64,000 nt of DNA from CAYJPV01 sp964372095. Its GTDB lineage: Bacteria > Acidobacteriota > Vicinamibacteria > Vicinamibacterales > JAKQTR01. The translations under genes and the position numbers were made by a program. The notes below the pieces were generated by a model, which saw only the letters and a program-made list of their open reading frames with translations, was not told the origin of the DNA and did not search any database. The stretch is taken from positions 1-64,000 of the forward strand of contig CAYJPV010000016.1 of NCBI GenBank assembly GCA_964372095.1, given 5' to 3'. Shown here in pieces: positions 1 to 7,670 of the stretch; position 1 is the first letter of the stretch, and each line of letters opens with the position of its first letter.

Positions 1-80
1 GGCCGGCCGCCCGGGGCGTCGGCGCCCCCGGCCCGGGCCGGGCGCGCGGCCCCCCCCCCCCCCCCGAGACCGGGGGAATC
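1..80. other. Low-complexity G/C edge, probably unreliable sequence
   Basis: The first 66 bases are almost pure G and C, with runs such as a 15-base C tract. They resemble the degenerate sequence around the N gap at 4574-4583. No gene is visible here, and the next 120 bases up to the first credible start also hold nothing recognisable. It is best read as a poor contig end rather than biology. Confidence 0.6.
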
Positions 81-204
81 GTGTTACGATATTCGTCCCT
101 GCTACATCACTCGATGCGCCGTGCGGCACCCCGTGCCGGGAGGTGCTGCTGTGCTCGGGCTCGTCGGTGGTGGGGCGTTGGTCACAGTCTGTGGAGGAAT
201 GGCG

Positions 205-561
205 ATGAAGCGAATGGTGATGGCTCTGTGTCTGGCAGTGGTGGTGGCGGCATCGGCGGGGGCGTACGCCGGGGATCAGGACTTCGTGCTGGTCAACAAG
301 ACAGGCTTGACGATTGACGAACTCTACGTGTCTCCCTCGAACGACAACGAGTGGGGAGAGGACGTGCTCGGCAAGGACGTGCTGGCCAATAACGAAGAGG
401 TGGAGATCACCTTCTCCCGCAAGGAAACCGAGTGCATCTGGGACCTGAAGATCGTCGACGAAGACGATGACGACATTATCTGGGAGGATATCAACCTCTG
501 CAAGGCTGAGCAGATCACGCTGTACTACCGGAACGGCAAGCCGACCGCTTCGATCAAGTAG
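205..561 (+). CDS. Small secreted acidic protein, function unknown
   Basis: A 118-residue protein with a clear signal peptide: MKRMVMALCLAVVVAASAGAYAG, hydrophobic core at residues 5-18, likely cleavage after AYA. The mature part is short, acidic and beta-rich looking. It has two cysteines (in ECIWDL and NLCKAE) that could form a disulfide, and a D/E-rich stretch (VDEDDDDIIWED). The ATG at 205 is chosen because GGAGG at 193-197 lies 7 bases upstream. Longer in-frame starts (121, 199) lack a properly spaced site and would bury the signal peptide. I do not recognise a named family. Export to the periplasm or beyond is the only supported inference. The gene converges on the next one with an 8-base overlap. 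Confidence 0.75.
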   Translation: MKRMVMALCLAVVVAASAGAYAGDQDFVLVNKTGLTIDELYVSPSNDNEWGEDVLGKDVLANNEEVEITFSRKETECIWDLKIVDEDDDDIIWEDINLCKAEQITLYYRNGKPTASIK

Positions 562-1210
562 GTTGCAGAGGCGCGGCGGCCTCGCCGAACGCCGACCCGA
601 GCATTCGGTAGGGCACGATGAGGCAACCGAACGTCGAGGTCACTGCCAGGGGCATTCGCAGGTACCCGCCTGCTGCCCCTGGTACGGTGACGGCAGCCAC
701 GAAGGGCAGGAGAACGAACGCGGCGCCGGCGGCGCCGGCCACACAGCCGGCAACCGCGAACCGCTTGAGGCTGCCGGGACCCCCTTCGAGCGACCGCGCG
801 CCTGCGATCGCCGCCACGGCGAACCCCGTGATGAACAGGCCGCCCACAAACCCGATGACGACGGGGACCGACTCGCGGCCCGTCAGGCCCTGCAGGCTGC
901 CATAGGCCGGGACGACGGCCAGCCCGGCTGCCGTGAACCCGCCGATGAACCAGCCCGCCCCGCGACGGCGGATGCCGAGTGATGTCGCCGCCAGCCACCC
1001 GCTTCCCGAGAATGCCAGTACCGGCACCCAGTCCAGCATGGTGCGGATGCCTCCCGGCACAGCCCTGCCGGCCGCCGACATCAGCATCAGGGCGATCGAC
1101 GGAAGCAGGAGTCCCGCAATCGACAGCCGTGCCGCCCGCGAGAACGCCCGGGCGGCGACAACTGGCGCGTCCCAGGCCAGGTGCTCGGCGCCGGGGAGGA
1201 AGATGGCCAT
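554..1210 (-). CDS. Hypothetical multi-pass membrane protein
   Basis: A 218-residue protein made mostly of hydrophobic segments. About six transmembrane helices can be counted: LSIAGLLLPSIALMLMSA, the WVPVLAF segment, WFIGGFTAAGLAVVPA, VPVVIGFVGGLFITGFAV, the AVAGCVAGAAGAAFVLLPF segment, and a last weaker one near VTSTFGCLIVPY. Short arginine-rich loops separate them. No catalytic motif or known transporter signature is seen, so the role is unknown beyond inner-membrane location. The ATG at 1210 is preferred over in-frame starts at 1228 and 1324, although ribosome-site support is weak for all of them. Its 3' end overlaps the upstream convergent gene by a few bases. Confidence 0.55.
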   Translation of the reverse strand: MAIFLPGAEHLAWDAPVVAARAFSRAARLSIAGLLLPSIALMLMSAAGRAVPGGIRTMLDWVPVLAFSGSGWLAATSLGIRRRGAGWFIGGFTAAGLAVVPAYGSLQGLTGRESVPVVIGFVGGLFITGFAVAAIAGARSLEGGPGSLKRFAVAGCVAGAAGAAFVLLPFVAAVTVPGAAGGYLRMPLAVTSTFGCLIVPYRMLGSAFGEAAAPLQPT

Positions 1211-1377
1211 GGCCGGACTATAACGCATCCTCCGGCCCAGCCCCGCGGCAACACGGGCCTCCGTGCTTCTGGTCGCGGAGGAGACGTGGCCGCTGCACCT
1301 CGACGGAGAGCCGGCGGGGTTCACCGACAGGCTGGTCGTTACCGTCAGGCCGCAGGCGCTGGGCGTGCGGGTGCCCG

Positions 1378-2472
1378 CTAGTCAAACGGCAGCGGTGGAC
1401 AGGGGACCGTCGCGGGCTCCGCGGTCTCGACGAGGCCATGCAGTGTCACGCCAAGCAGGCGGACCGGGCGTGTTGCGGCGTCGGTCCGATGCAGAAGCGT
1501 GACGGCGCGGGCGGCCAGGGCCTCCGCGTCCCGTGTGGCGGGCAGGCGGGTGTCGCTGCGCGTCACCGTGGTGAAATCGCTGTAGCGGACTTTGAGGGTG
1601 ACGGTGCGCGCAAAGAGCGACGTCCGTTCGAGCCACCTAGCGTCGTCGCGTGCCATGTCGTCCACCTCCTGGCGGACTCGGGCGAAATCGGTCAGGTCCT
1701 GCGCGAACGTGTTTTCGGTGCCGACGGACTTGCGCGGCCGGTCGGGCTCGACCGGCCGGTTGTCGATGCCATGCGCCAGCGATACGAGCCAGTCCGCGTG
1801 GCTGCCGATGGCGTGGCGCAGGGCGGCGGGGTCCGCACCTCTGAGATCAACGAGGCGCTGAAGGCCGAGCGAACGCAGGCGAGCCGCTGTCACGGGGCCC
1901 ACGCCCCAGAGCGCATCGACCGTGAGCCCCTTCAGGAACGATTCGACTCGTTCGGGGGCCACCACCGTGAGTCCATCGGGTTTCTTCCAGCCGGATCCGA
2001 TCTTCGCCAGGAACTTGTTGGGGGCCACGCCGGCGGATGCCGTCAGCGCCGTGGCGTCGAAGATGGCGGCCTTGATGCGCTTCGCGACAGTCACGGCCAG
2101 CGGCTCGCCCCAGGCGTTGTCCGTCACGTCGAGGTAGGCTTCATCGAGCGACAGCCCCTCGACCAGCGGCGTGACGGAGCGGAAGATCTCGAAGATCTGG
2201 GCGGATACACTCCGGTACTTGACGAAGTCGGGGCGCACGATGATCAGGTGTGGGCAACGTTTGACCGCGCGGGCCATTGGCATGGCGGACCGCACGCCGA
2301 ACGACCGGGCTTCATAGCTGGATGCCGCCACCACGCCGCGCTGGTCCGGGCGCCCGCCGACCACGACAGGCCTGCCGCGCAACTCAGGCTGGTCGCGCTG
2401 TTCGATGGACGCATAGAAGGCGTCCATGTCGACGTGGATGATGCGGCGGATCGACACGGGTACTCGCATCAT
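1378..2472 (-). CDS. dinB: DNA polymerase IV (Y-family translesion polymerase)
   Basis: A 364-residue Y-family polymerase, close to the usual DinB length. The N-terminal palm has HVDMDAFYAS with the first metal ligand D15 and the steric-gate aromatic F19. The second catalytic pair is D110-E111 in LSLDEAYLDVT. SYEARSFGV (about 52-60) and ASAGVAPNKFLAKIGS (about 144-159) are typical DinB motifs. The helix-hairpin-helix thumb follows (LWGVGPVTAARLRSLG), then the little-finger domain. The C terminus CPPLPFD resembles a weak beta-clamp-binding peptide. DinB inserts nucleotides opposite damaged bases and extends mispaired ends. The gene is divergent from the ABC exporter, with a repeat array between. 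No LexA box was recognised upstream. Confidence 0.95.
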   Translation of the reverse strand: MMRVPVSIRRIIHVDMDAFYASIEQRDQPELRGRPVVVGGRPDQRGVVAASSYEARSFGVRSAMPMARAVKRCPHLIIVRPDFVKYRSVSAQIFEIFRSVTPLVEGLSLDEAYLDVTDNAWGEPLAVTVAKRIKAAIFDATALTASAGVAPNKFLAKIGSGWKKPDGLTVVAPERVESFLKGLTVDALWGVGPVTAARLRSLGLQRLVDLRGADPAALRHAIGSHADWLVSLAHGIDNRPVEPDRPRKSVGTENTFAQDLTDFARVRQEVDDMARDDARWLERTSLFARTVTLKVRYSDFTTVTRSDTRLPATRDAEALAARAVTLLHRTDAATRPVRLLGVTLHGLVETAEPATVPCPPLPFD

Positions 2473-2500
2473 ACCGCGTAGCGAACAAAAAGCGAATAGT

Positions 2501-2663
2501 TCGGCGATCGGCTATCGACGATCGGCTATCGGCTATCGGCGATCGGTCCCCACTACTTACTACTAACTACTGACTACTTCCTACTTCCTGCTTCTTGCTT
2601 CCTGCTTCCTGCTTCTGTCCCTTGCCCCTTGTCCATACCCGAGCCCCGACCCCGAGCCCCGAG
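2501..2663. repeat. Heptanucleotide repeat array 1 (several 7-bp families)
   Basis: About 160 bases of imperfect 7-bp tandem units between divergent dinB and the ABC exporter. They run through GGCTATC/GGCGATC-type units, then ACTACTT/TACTTCC units, then CTTCCTG units, then CCCTTGC and CCCCGAG/CCCCGAC units. The 3' edge lies only 17 bases before the ABC exporter ATG. Confidence 0.8.
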
Positions 2664-2680
2664 TCTGATACCGTAGTCCG

Positions 2681-4528
2681 ATGGCCAAGTCCAAGAAGTT
2701 CCGCTGGTCCGACGTGTGGGAAGAAGCGCGCGGGCTGGTCTGGCTGCACCGGTGGCGTCTCGCGCTCGGGCTGACCCTGATGCTCGTGAATCGCCTGGTC
2801 GGGCTCGTCCTGCCGGCGACCTCGAAGTTCCTGGTCGACGACGTCATCGGGAAGCAGCGGGTGGATCTGCTTCCGACGCTGGCCCTGGCCGCGGCCGCAG
2901 CCACGGTGGTGCAGGCGGCGACCTCGTTCTCGCTGTCCCAGTTGCTCAGCGTGGCGGCCCAGCGGGCGATTGCGGAAATGCGCAAGAGCGTCAACGCCCA
3001 CGTGATGCGCCTGCCGGTGCGCTATTTCGACACGACGCAGACGGGCCAGCTCATCTCGCGCATCATGAACGACGCGGAGGGCATCCGGAACCTCATCGGG
3101 ACGGGGCTCGTGCAGTTCACCGGCGGCATCGTGGAAGCCGCCCTGGCACTGAGCGTCCTGTTCTGGCTCAATTGGCGCCTCACCACCGTGACCTTGCTCG
3201 TGCTGCTGGTGTTTGCCGGAGGCATGGCGTACGCATTCAAGCGGCTGCGCCCGCTGTTCCGGGAGCGCGGCCAGATCCAGGCTGAAGTCACCGGGCGACT
3301 CAACCAGTCGCTCGGAGGCGTCCGGGTCGTCAAGGCTTACGTGGCGGAGGAGCGGGAAGAGCGGCAGTTCTCCGACGGCGTGTACCGCCTGTTCGACAAC
3401 ATCGCGAAGTCCATCACTGGCATCTCGGCTGTCACGGCCGGCTCCACGGTCATCGTCGGCGTGATCGGCGTGGTGATGCTCGCCATGGGCGGGCGCTCGA
3501 TCCTAGCCGGCGAAATGACCCTCGGCGACTTCGTGATGTACCTCTTCTTCACCGGGCTGACGGCTGCGCCGCTGGTCCAGATGGCGTCGATCGGCACCCA
3601 GTTGACCGAAGCGTTCGCCGGCCTGGACCGTATCCGGGAGATTCGGCGCATGGCGACCGAAGACGACGAAGACGAGCAGCGTATGCCGATGGCATCGCTG
3701 AATGGGGATGTGCAGTTCGACGCCGTGTACTTCGAGTACACCGACGGGGTGGCGGTACTCAAGGACGTGTCGTTCGTCGCGCCCGCCGGGACAACCACGG
3801 CGCTGGTCGGATCCAGCGGGTCAGGCAAGAGTACGCTGATCTCGCTCATCATGACCTTCAACCGTCCGAAGTCGGGCAGGGTCGTTGTGGACGGCCACGA
3901 CCTCACCGCCGTGCGCCTGCGGGACTACCGCAGCCACCTGGGCATCGTGCTGCAGGACAACTTCCTGTTCGACGGCACCGTGGCAGAGAACATCGCCTAC
4001 GCACGCCCGGAGGCCGCGCGCGACGAGATTCTGGCAGTCAGCCGGCTGGCGCACTGCGACGAGTTCGTGTCCGGGTTCCCTGAACAGTACGACACCGTGG
4101 TGGGTGAACGCGGCGTGCGGCTGTCGGGCGGGCAGCGTCAGCGTGTCGCCATCGCGCGGGCGCTCCTCGCAAACCCGCGCATCCTGATTCTCGACGAAGC
4201 GACATCCAGCCTCGACAGCGAAAGCGAGGCCATGATTCAGGACGGGCTCCGGAAGCTGCGGGCGGGCCGCACGACGTTTGTCATTGCCCATCGGCTCTCC
4301 ACCATCCAGAGTGCGGATCAGATCCTGGTGCTGGAGGGGGGCGAAATCGTGGAGCGGGGCACGCATGACCAGCTGCTGGCCATGAACGGCCGCTATCGGC
4401 AGCTCTACGACAAGCAGTACCGGTTCGAGCGCGATCAGTTCATCAACCCGGGCGAAGACTTCACGCCGGATCCGCCGAAGACGGAGTTGCCGAAGGCTGC
4501 TGCCGGATTCAATCCGCGAACCGTGTAG
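2681..4528 (+). CDS. ABC exporter, fused membrane and ATPase domains (MsbA/type IV family)
   Basis: A 615-residue half-transporter with an N-terminal six-helix membrane domain (about residues 20-320) followed by an ATP-binding domain. The ATPase motifs are complete: Walker A at 377-385 (GSSGSGKST), Q-loop in GIVLQDNF, ABC signature LSGGQ at 481-485, Walker B ending D505-E506, D-loop SLDS, and switch H537. This layout belongs to homodimeric lipid or multidrug exporters such as MsbA and BmrA; the substrate cannot be read from sequence. The C-terminal 40 residues after the ATPase are charged and proline-rich. Start codon ATG at 2681 gives MAKSKKFRW, a normal cytosolic lead-in. The gene ends just before the assembly gap but has its own stop codon. 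Confidence 0.93.
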   Translation: MAKSKKFRWSDVWEEARGLVWLHRWRLALGLTLMLVNRLVGLVLPATSKFLVDDVIGKQRVDLLPTLALAAAAATVVQAATSFSLSQLLSVAAQRAIAEMRKSVNAHVMRLPVRYFDTTQTGQLISRIMNDAEGIRNLIGTGLVQFTGGIVEAALALSVLFWLNWRLTTVTLLVLLVFAGGMAYAFKRLRPLFRERGQIQAEVTGRLNQSLGGVRVVKAYVAEEREERQFSDGVYRLFDNIAKSITGISAVTAGSTVIVGVIGVVMLAMGGRSILAGEMTLGDFVMYLFFTGLTAAPLVQMASIGTQLTEAFAGLDRIREIRRMATEDDEDEQRMPMASLNGDVQFDAVYFEYTDGVAVLKDVSFVAPAGTTTALVGSSGSGKSTLISLIMTFNRPKSGRVVVDGHDLTAVRLRDYRSHLGIVLQDNFLFDGTVAENIAYARPEAARDEILAVSRLAHCDEFVSGFPEQYDTVVGERGVRLSGGQRQRVAIARALLANPRILILDEATSSLDSESEAMIQDGLRKLRAGRTTFVIAHRLSTIQSADQILVLEGGEIVERGTHDQLLAMNGRYRQLYDKQYRFERDQFINPGEDFTPDPPKTELPKAAAGFNPRTV

Positions 4529-4536
4529 CGCGTGCG

Positions 4537-4690
4537 GGGGGGGGGGGGGGGCGGCGGGCGCCGGGGGCGGGGGNNNNNNNNNNCGACGAGCGCGCGCAGC
4601 CGGCGATGAGCGAGTGGCGCGGACGCGCCGCCCCCCCCCGGGGGGGCGGGGGGGGGGCGGCGGGGGGGGCGCGCGCCCCCCCCCCCCCGA
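4537..4690. other. Assembly gap (10 N at 4574-4583) with G/C homopolymer flanks
   Basis: Ten N bases join two contig ends. Both sides decay into long G and C runs (4536-4573 and 4630-4688) that look like read-end artefacts. The true distance between the ABC exporter and the downstream peptidase is therefore unknown, and genes could be missing here. Nothing coding is visible in the 188 bases between the two genes. Confidence 0.9.
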
Positions 4691-4716
4691 GCCGAGTGGT
4701 GCGACGGTCCTGGCGG

Positions 4717-7536
4717 TCAGCCGCGCCCGGGTGTTGCCGGGGCCGTGGCCTTCTTGTCGACGTTCTGCGGGTTCTTCACGTACTTGTCGAGCCAGGCCGC
4801 CCAGCGTGCCCACAGGTCCAGCAGCGTTTCCCTGGCGGCCGGGCCGTGGTCCTCCAGCGGGTACAGATACAGCGCGCTCGTCTTCCCCAGGCCGTTCAGC
4901 GCGTGGTAGAGCCGGATCGAATTGGTCGGATCGGTGCCGACGTTCTGGTCCGCCAGCCCGTGATACATGAGCAGCGCACCCGTGAGGTTGTTGGCATAGA
5001 GGAATGGCGACATCGACAGGTAGACGTCGCGTGCTTCCCAGAGATCGCGGCGTTCGCTCTGGAACCCGATGGGCGTCAGCGTCCGGTTATACGCGCCGTC
5101 GCCCGCGATGCCCGCCTTGAAGAACGGCGTGTGCACCATGGCGTTCACGGCCGAGAACGCTCCGTAGCTGTGGCCGCCGATCGCCAGCCGCGTCCGGTCC
5201 ACCAGCGCCCGCCGATCCAGCTCGTCGATGGTCGCGGCCAGGTTGTTCCGCAGGTCGTGCTCGTAGTTGTTGTTCATCTGGCCGGTCGGCCCGACGATGG
5301 GCGCGTCGGGTTCGACGACGGCATAGCCGAGCCGGATGAAGTAGTGCATGGACCGCACGCCGAAGGTCGGGAACGTGTTCTTGTTGAACATCCGATCCGG
5401 GCGGTCGTAGTCTTCCTGAGTCGAGAATTCCCGGGGATAGAACCAGAAGATAGCCGGCAGCCTCGTGCCTTTCTGGTACCCGGGCGGCAGCGTCACCGTG
5501 ACGCGGAAGCGGAAACCGTCCGCCCGCTCGACCGTAAATCGTTCCCTGGGTGCCTTCGTGATGTCCGGTGTGACGTCTTCGTTCTGCGTCAGTTGGGTTC
5601 TCGCACTGCCATCGGCCAGGAAGTACTGTGGGACGTCTGTCGGGCTCTCACGCGCCAGGATGAAACGCCCGGCTTCGGCGTCGATGATGGTGGTGGGCCG
5701 CTCGAAGACGTCGCGGTTGTCGCTCTCGAACAGGCGTTTCTTCTCGCCGGTCTTGATGACGACTCTGTCGATGAACGCCTTGGGGCCGGTCTGCTGAGGG
5801 TTCTTGTCATAGACGGTGCCCTGGAAAAACACGCTCTGCCCGTCGGCCGACAACTGGACCGTCGCGCCACCCCCGGCTCCGCCGCCTCGGGCACCGGGTC
5901 CGCCGGCTCGCGCCCCGCCGCCTCCGCCCCGCGTCAACACGACCGACCCGGGATTCGTGTAGACATCGTCGGCACGGTAACGCGCCAGCGTGTACCGCTT
6001 CGTCGGTTCGCCCAGCGCCACCGCATACTCGACCGTGTCCTGACCGGCACGTTCGCTGAAGAACACCGTCTGGTGATCGGGCGAGCACCGGTGGTTCGAC
6101 ATACGCGCGTTGCTTTCGAACAGCACCTTCGCGTTCGTGTCGCCGAAGGGGGGGAGCCACTGGTAGAGGCGGTCCTTGCGAACCGGACCCTGTCCCCGGC
6201 CGCTGCCCGTCTGGTCGCCGCCCGCACGGCCGGCGCCGCGGGGCGCGGCGCCCCGTCCAGCCACGCCGGCATCCGCCGCCGCTGCGGGCGGAGCCGGTTC
6301 CTGCTCGAGGTAGGTGATACCCTGGCCATCCTGCCGCCACGCCAGTTCACGTTTGCCCTGCTGCGCGGCGCCGCCGCGGCCGTCGGCCGCCGCCTGCGGG
6401 TCTGGCGGCGGGGCCGTGTCGTCCTGCACGCCGAGATTGAGAGGCCGCTCGCTGACTTTCGCGAGCATCTTTCCCTGAGCGTCCCAGATCTCGTCCACTG
6501 ACCCGAAGTTGCTGACAGGCACGATGTACGAGAACGGTTTGGTCAGCCGGGTGACCCGGACGAACGCCCCGTCCGGCGAGAGGTCGATGGCGCGGAACAT
6601 CGCGGGCTGGCCAACCTTCGTGACGCCTGCGGCGGCAGCCCGGGCTTTTCCGGTCTTCGCTGGCGGTGCGCTGATGTCGATGAGCACGAGCTGCCCCGTG
6701 GCGTGCCACTCGAGCAACTGGAACTCGTACGGCGTGGACATCAGGCTTGGGAACGTCCGCAGCCGGTTCTTGTCGGTGTCTTCGCTGAGTTTGACCGAGG
6801 GGCCGGCCGGGGACGTCGGGGCGGCTGGCGCCGGGGGCCGGCTCTCCGGGACGACGATGGTTGCGATCGCCTTGCTGTCTTCGGTGAACTCGAACGTGGA
6901 CACGAGCGTGGCCAGCACCGGCGAGCGTGTGATCTGCCGGGGCTGGTTGGTGGCCATGTCGGTCAGCCAGATGTGGGTCGCGTCCTCGGTGTGGACGAAG
7001 TAGGCGATGTGCTTGCCGTCCGGCGACCAGGTGGCGTTGGAGACGCGGGCATTCGGGGGAACCTGGATGACCTTCCTGGTCCCGCCGGCGGCGGCGATGA
7101 TCTGGATGCCGGTGTTGCTGCGAATGGTCAGGGCTCGGGCCCGGTTCGCCTTGAAGTCGATGAACACCCCGCCGAGTTCATGGAACGGCTTCGAGAATAC
7201 CTTCATAGGCACCGGCCCGTCGCCGATCTCGTCGAGGAACCACGCCTTGTCCCGGCTCGCGTTGGCGAGGGTGTCGTTGAGGTACCGCGGCGCGAGGACG
7301 GCCGTGGCCAGTTCGGACGGGGGCGCGGCATAGGTTTCCTGGGACAGGATCCCGTCAGCCCAGCTCTTCGGCGTTGCCGGCGCGTCGGCCGGTGTGGCGG
7401 TCACCGGCGGCGCGGCCTGGCCGGGCGCCTGGGCCGCGAGGGACGTCCGCGGCAGCGTCAGGAGCAACGCGGCGAGGATGACGAACGTCAGGCGTGTCGC
7501 CGTGCGACGTGAGTGAAGTCGTGCGTTCGGTGTCAC
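4717..7536 (-). CDS. Secreted S9-family (prolyl oligopeptidase-like) serine peptidase
   Basis: A 939-residue exported peptidase. An N-terminal signal peptide (core FVILAALLLTL, cleavage near SLAAQA) is followed by a beta-propeller-like region to about residue 640 and a C-terminal alpha/beta-hydrolase domain. The catalytic triad is readable: Ser790 in GGHSYGAFS, Asp863 in GLADQNVG and His897 in LEDHGPAA. Low-complexity Gly/Ala/Arg stretches (for example RGGGAGGGA) interrupt the propeller. The family cleaves peptides from the N-terminal side and has an S9C/S9D flavour. GTG at 7536 is chosen because GGAGG lies four bases upstream and gives a compact signal peptide; the ATG at 7575 is the alternative. 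It is one of two S9 peptidases in the window. Confidence 0.9.
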   Translation of the reverse strand: MTPNARLHSRRTATRLTFVILAALLLTLPRTSLAAQAPGQAAPPVTATPADAPATPKSWADGILSQETYAAPPSELATAVLAPRYLNDTLANASRDKAWFLDEIGDGPVPMKVFSKPFHELGGVFIDFKANRARALTIRSNTGIQIIAAAGGTRKVIQVPPNARVSNATWSPDGKHIAYFVHTEDATHIWLTDMATNQPRQITRSPVLATLVSTFEFTEDSKAIATIVVPESRPPAPAAPTSPAGPSVKLSEDTDKNRLRTFPSLMSTPYEFQLLEWHATGQLVLIDISAPPAKTGKARAAAAGVTKVGQPAMFRAIDLSPDGAFVRVTRLTKPFSYIVPVSNFGSVDEIWDAQGKMLAKVSERPLNLGVQDDTAPPPDPQAAADGRGGAAQQGKRELAWRQDGQGITYLEQEPAPPAAAADAGVAGRGAAPRGAGRAGGDQTGSGRGQGPVRKDRLYQWLPPFGDTNAKVLFESNARMSNHRCSPDHQTVFFSERAGQDTVEYAVALGEPTKRYTLARYRADDVYTNPGSVVLTRGGGGGARAGGPGARGGGAGGGATVQLSADGQSVFFQGTVYDKNPQQTGPKAFIDRVVIKTGEKKRLFESDNRDVFERPTTIIDAEAGRFILARESPTDVPQYFLADGSARTQLTQNEDVTPDITKAPRERFTVERADGFRFRVTVTLPPGYQKGTRLPAIFWFYPREFSTQEDYDRPDRMFNKNTFPTFGVRSMHYFIRLGYAVVEPDAPIVGPTGQMNNNYEHDLRNNLAATIDELDRRALVDRTRLAIGGHSYGAFSAVNAMVHTPFFKAGIAGDGAYNRTLTPIGFQSERRDLWEARDVYLSMSPFLYANNLTGALLMYHGLADQNVGTDPTNSIRLYHALNGLGKTSALYLYPLEDHGPAARETLLDLWARWAAWLDKYVKNPQNVDKKATAPATPGRG

Positions 7537-7670
7537 GGGGCCTCCGTGGTATGTTCGTGCCAGGCGTGTGAGCATGGGTGTGCAGAATCAGGACGGGAAC
7601 AAACGAATTCCCGGCACCATACACCCGGGCGGGTGTCCGTGTCGAGCGACAGAGGCGAGCGAAGCCCGTC

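Noticed and set aside
2473..2500. LexA box upstream of dinB
   Set aside because: No CTGT-N8-ACAG or GTTC-type site could be recognised in the short non-repeat sequence.
4606..6501. Plus-strand frame starting beside the N gap
   Set aside because: It begins in artefactual G/C runs and runs antisense to the S9 peptidase, which has an intact catalytic triad.
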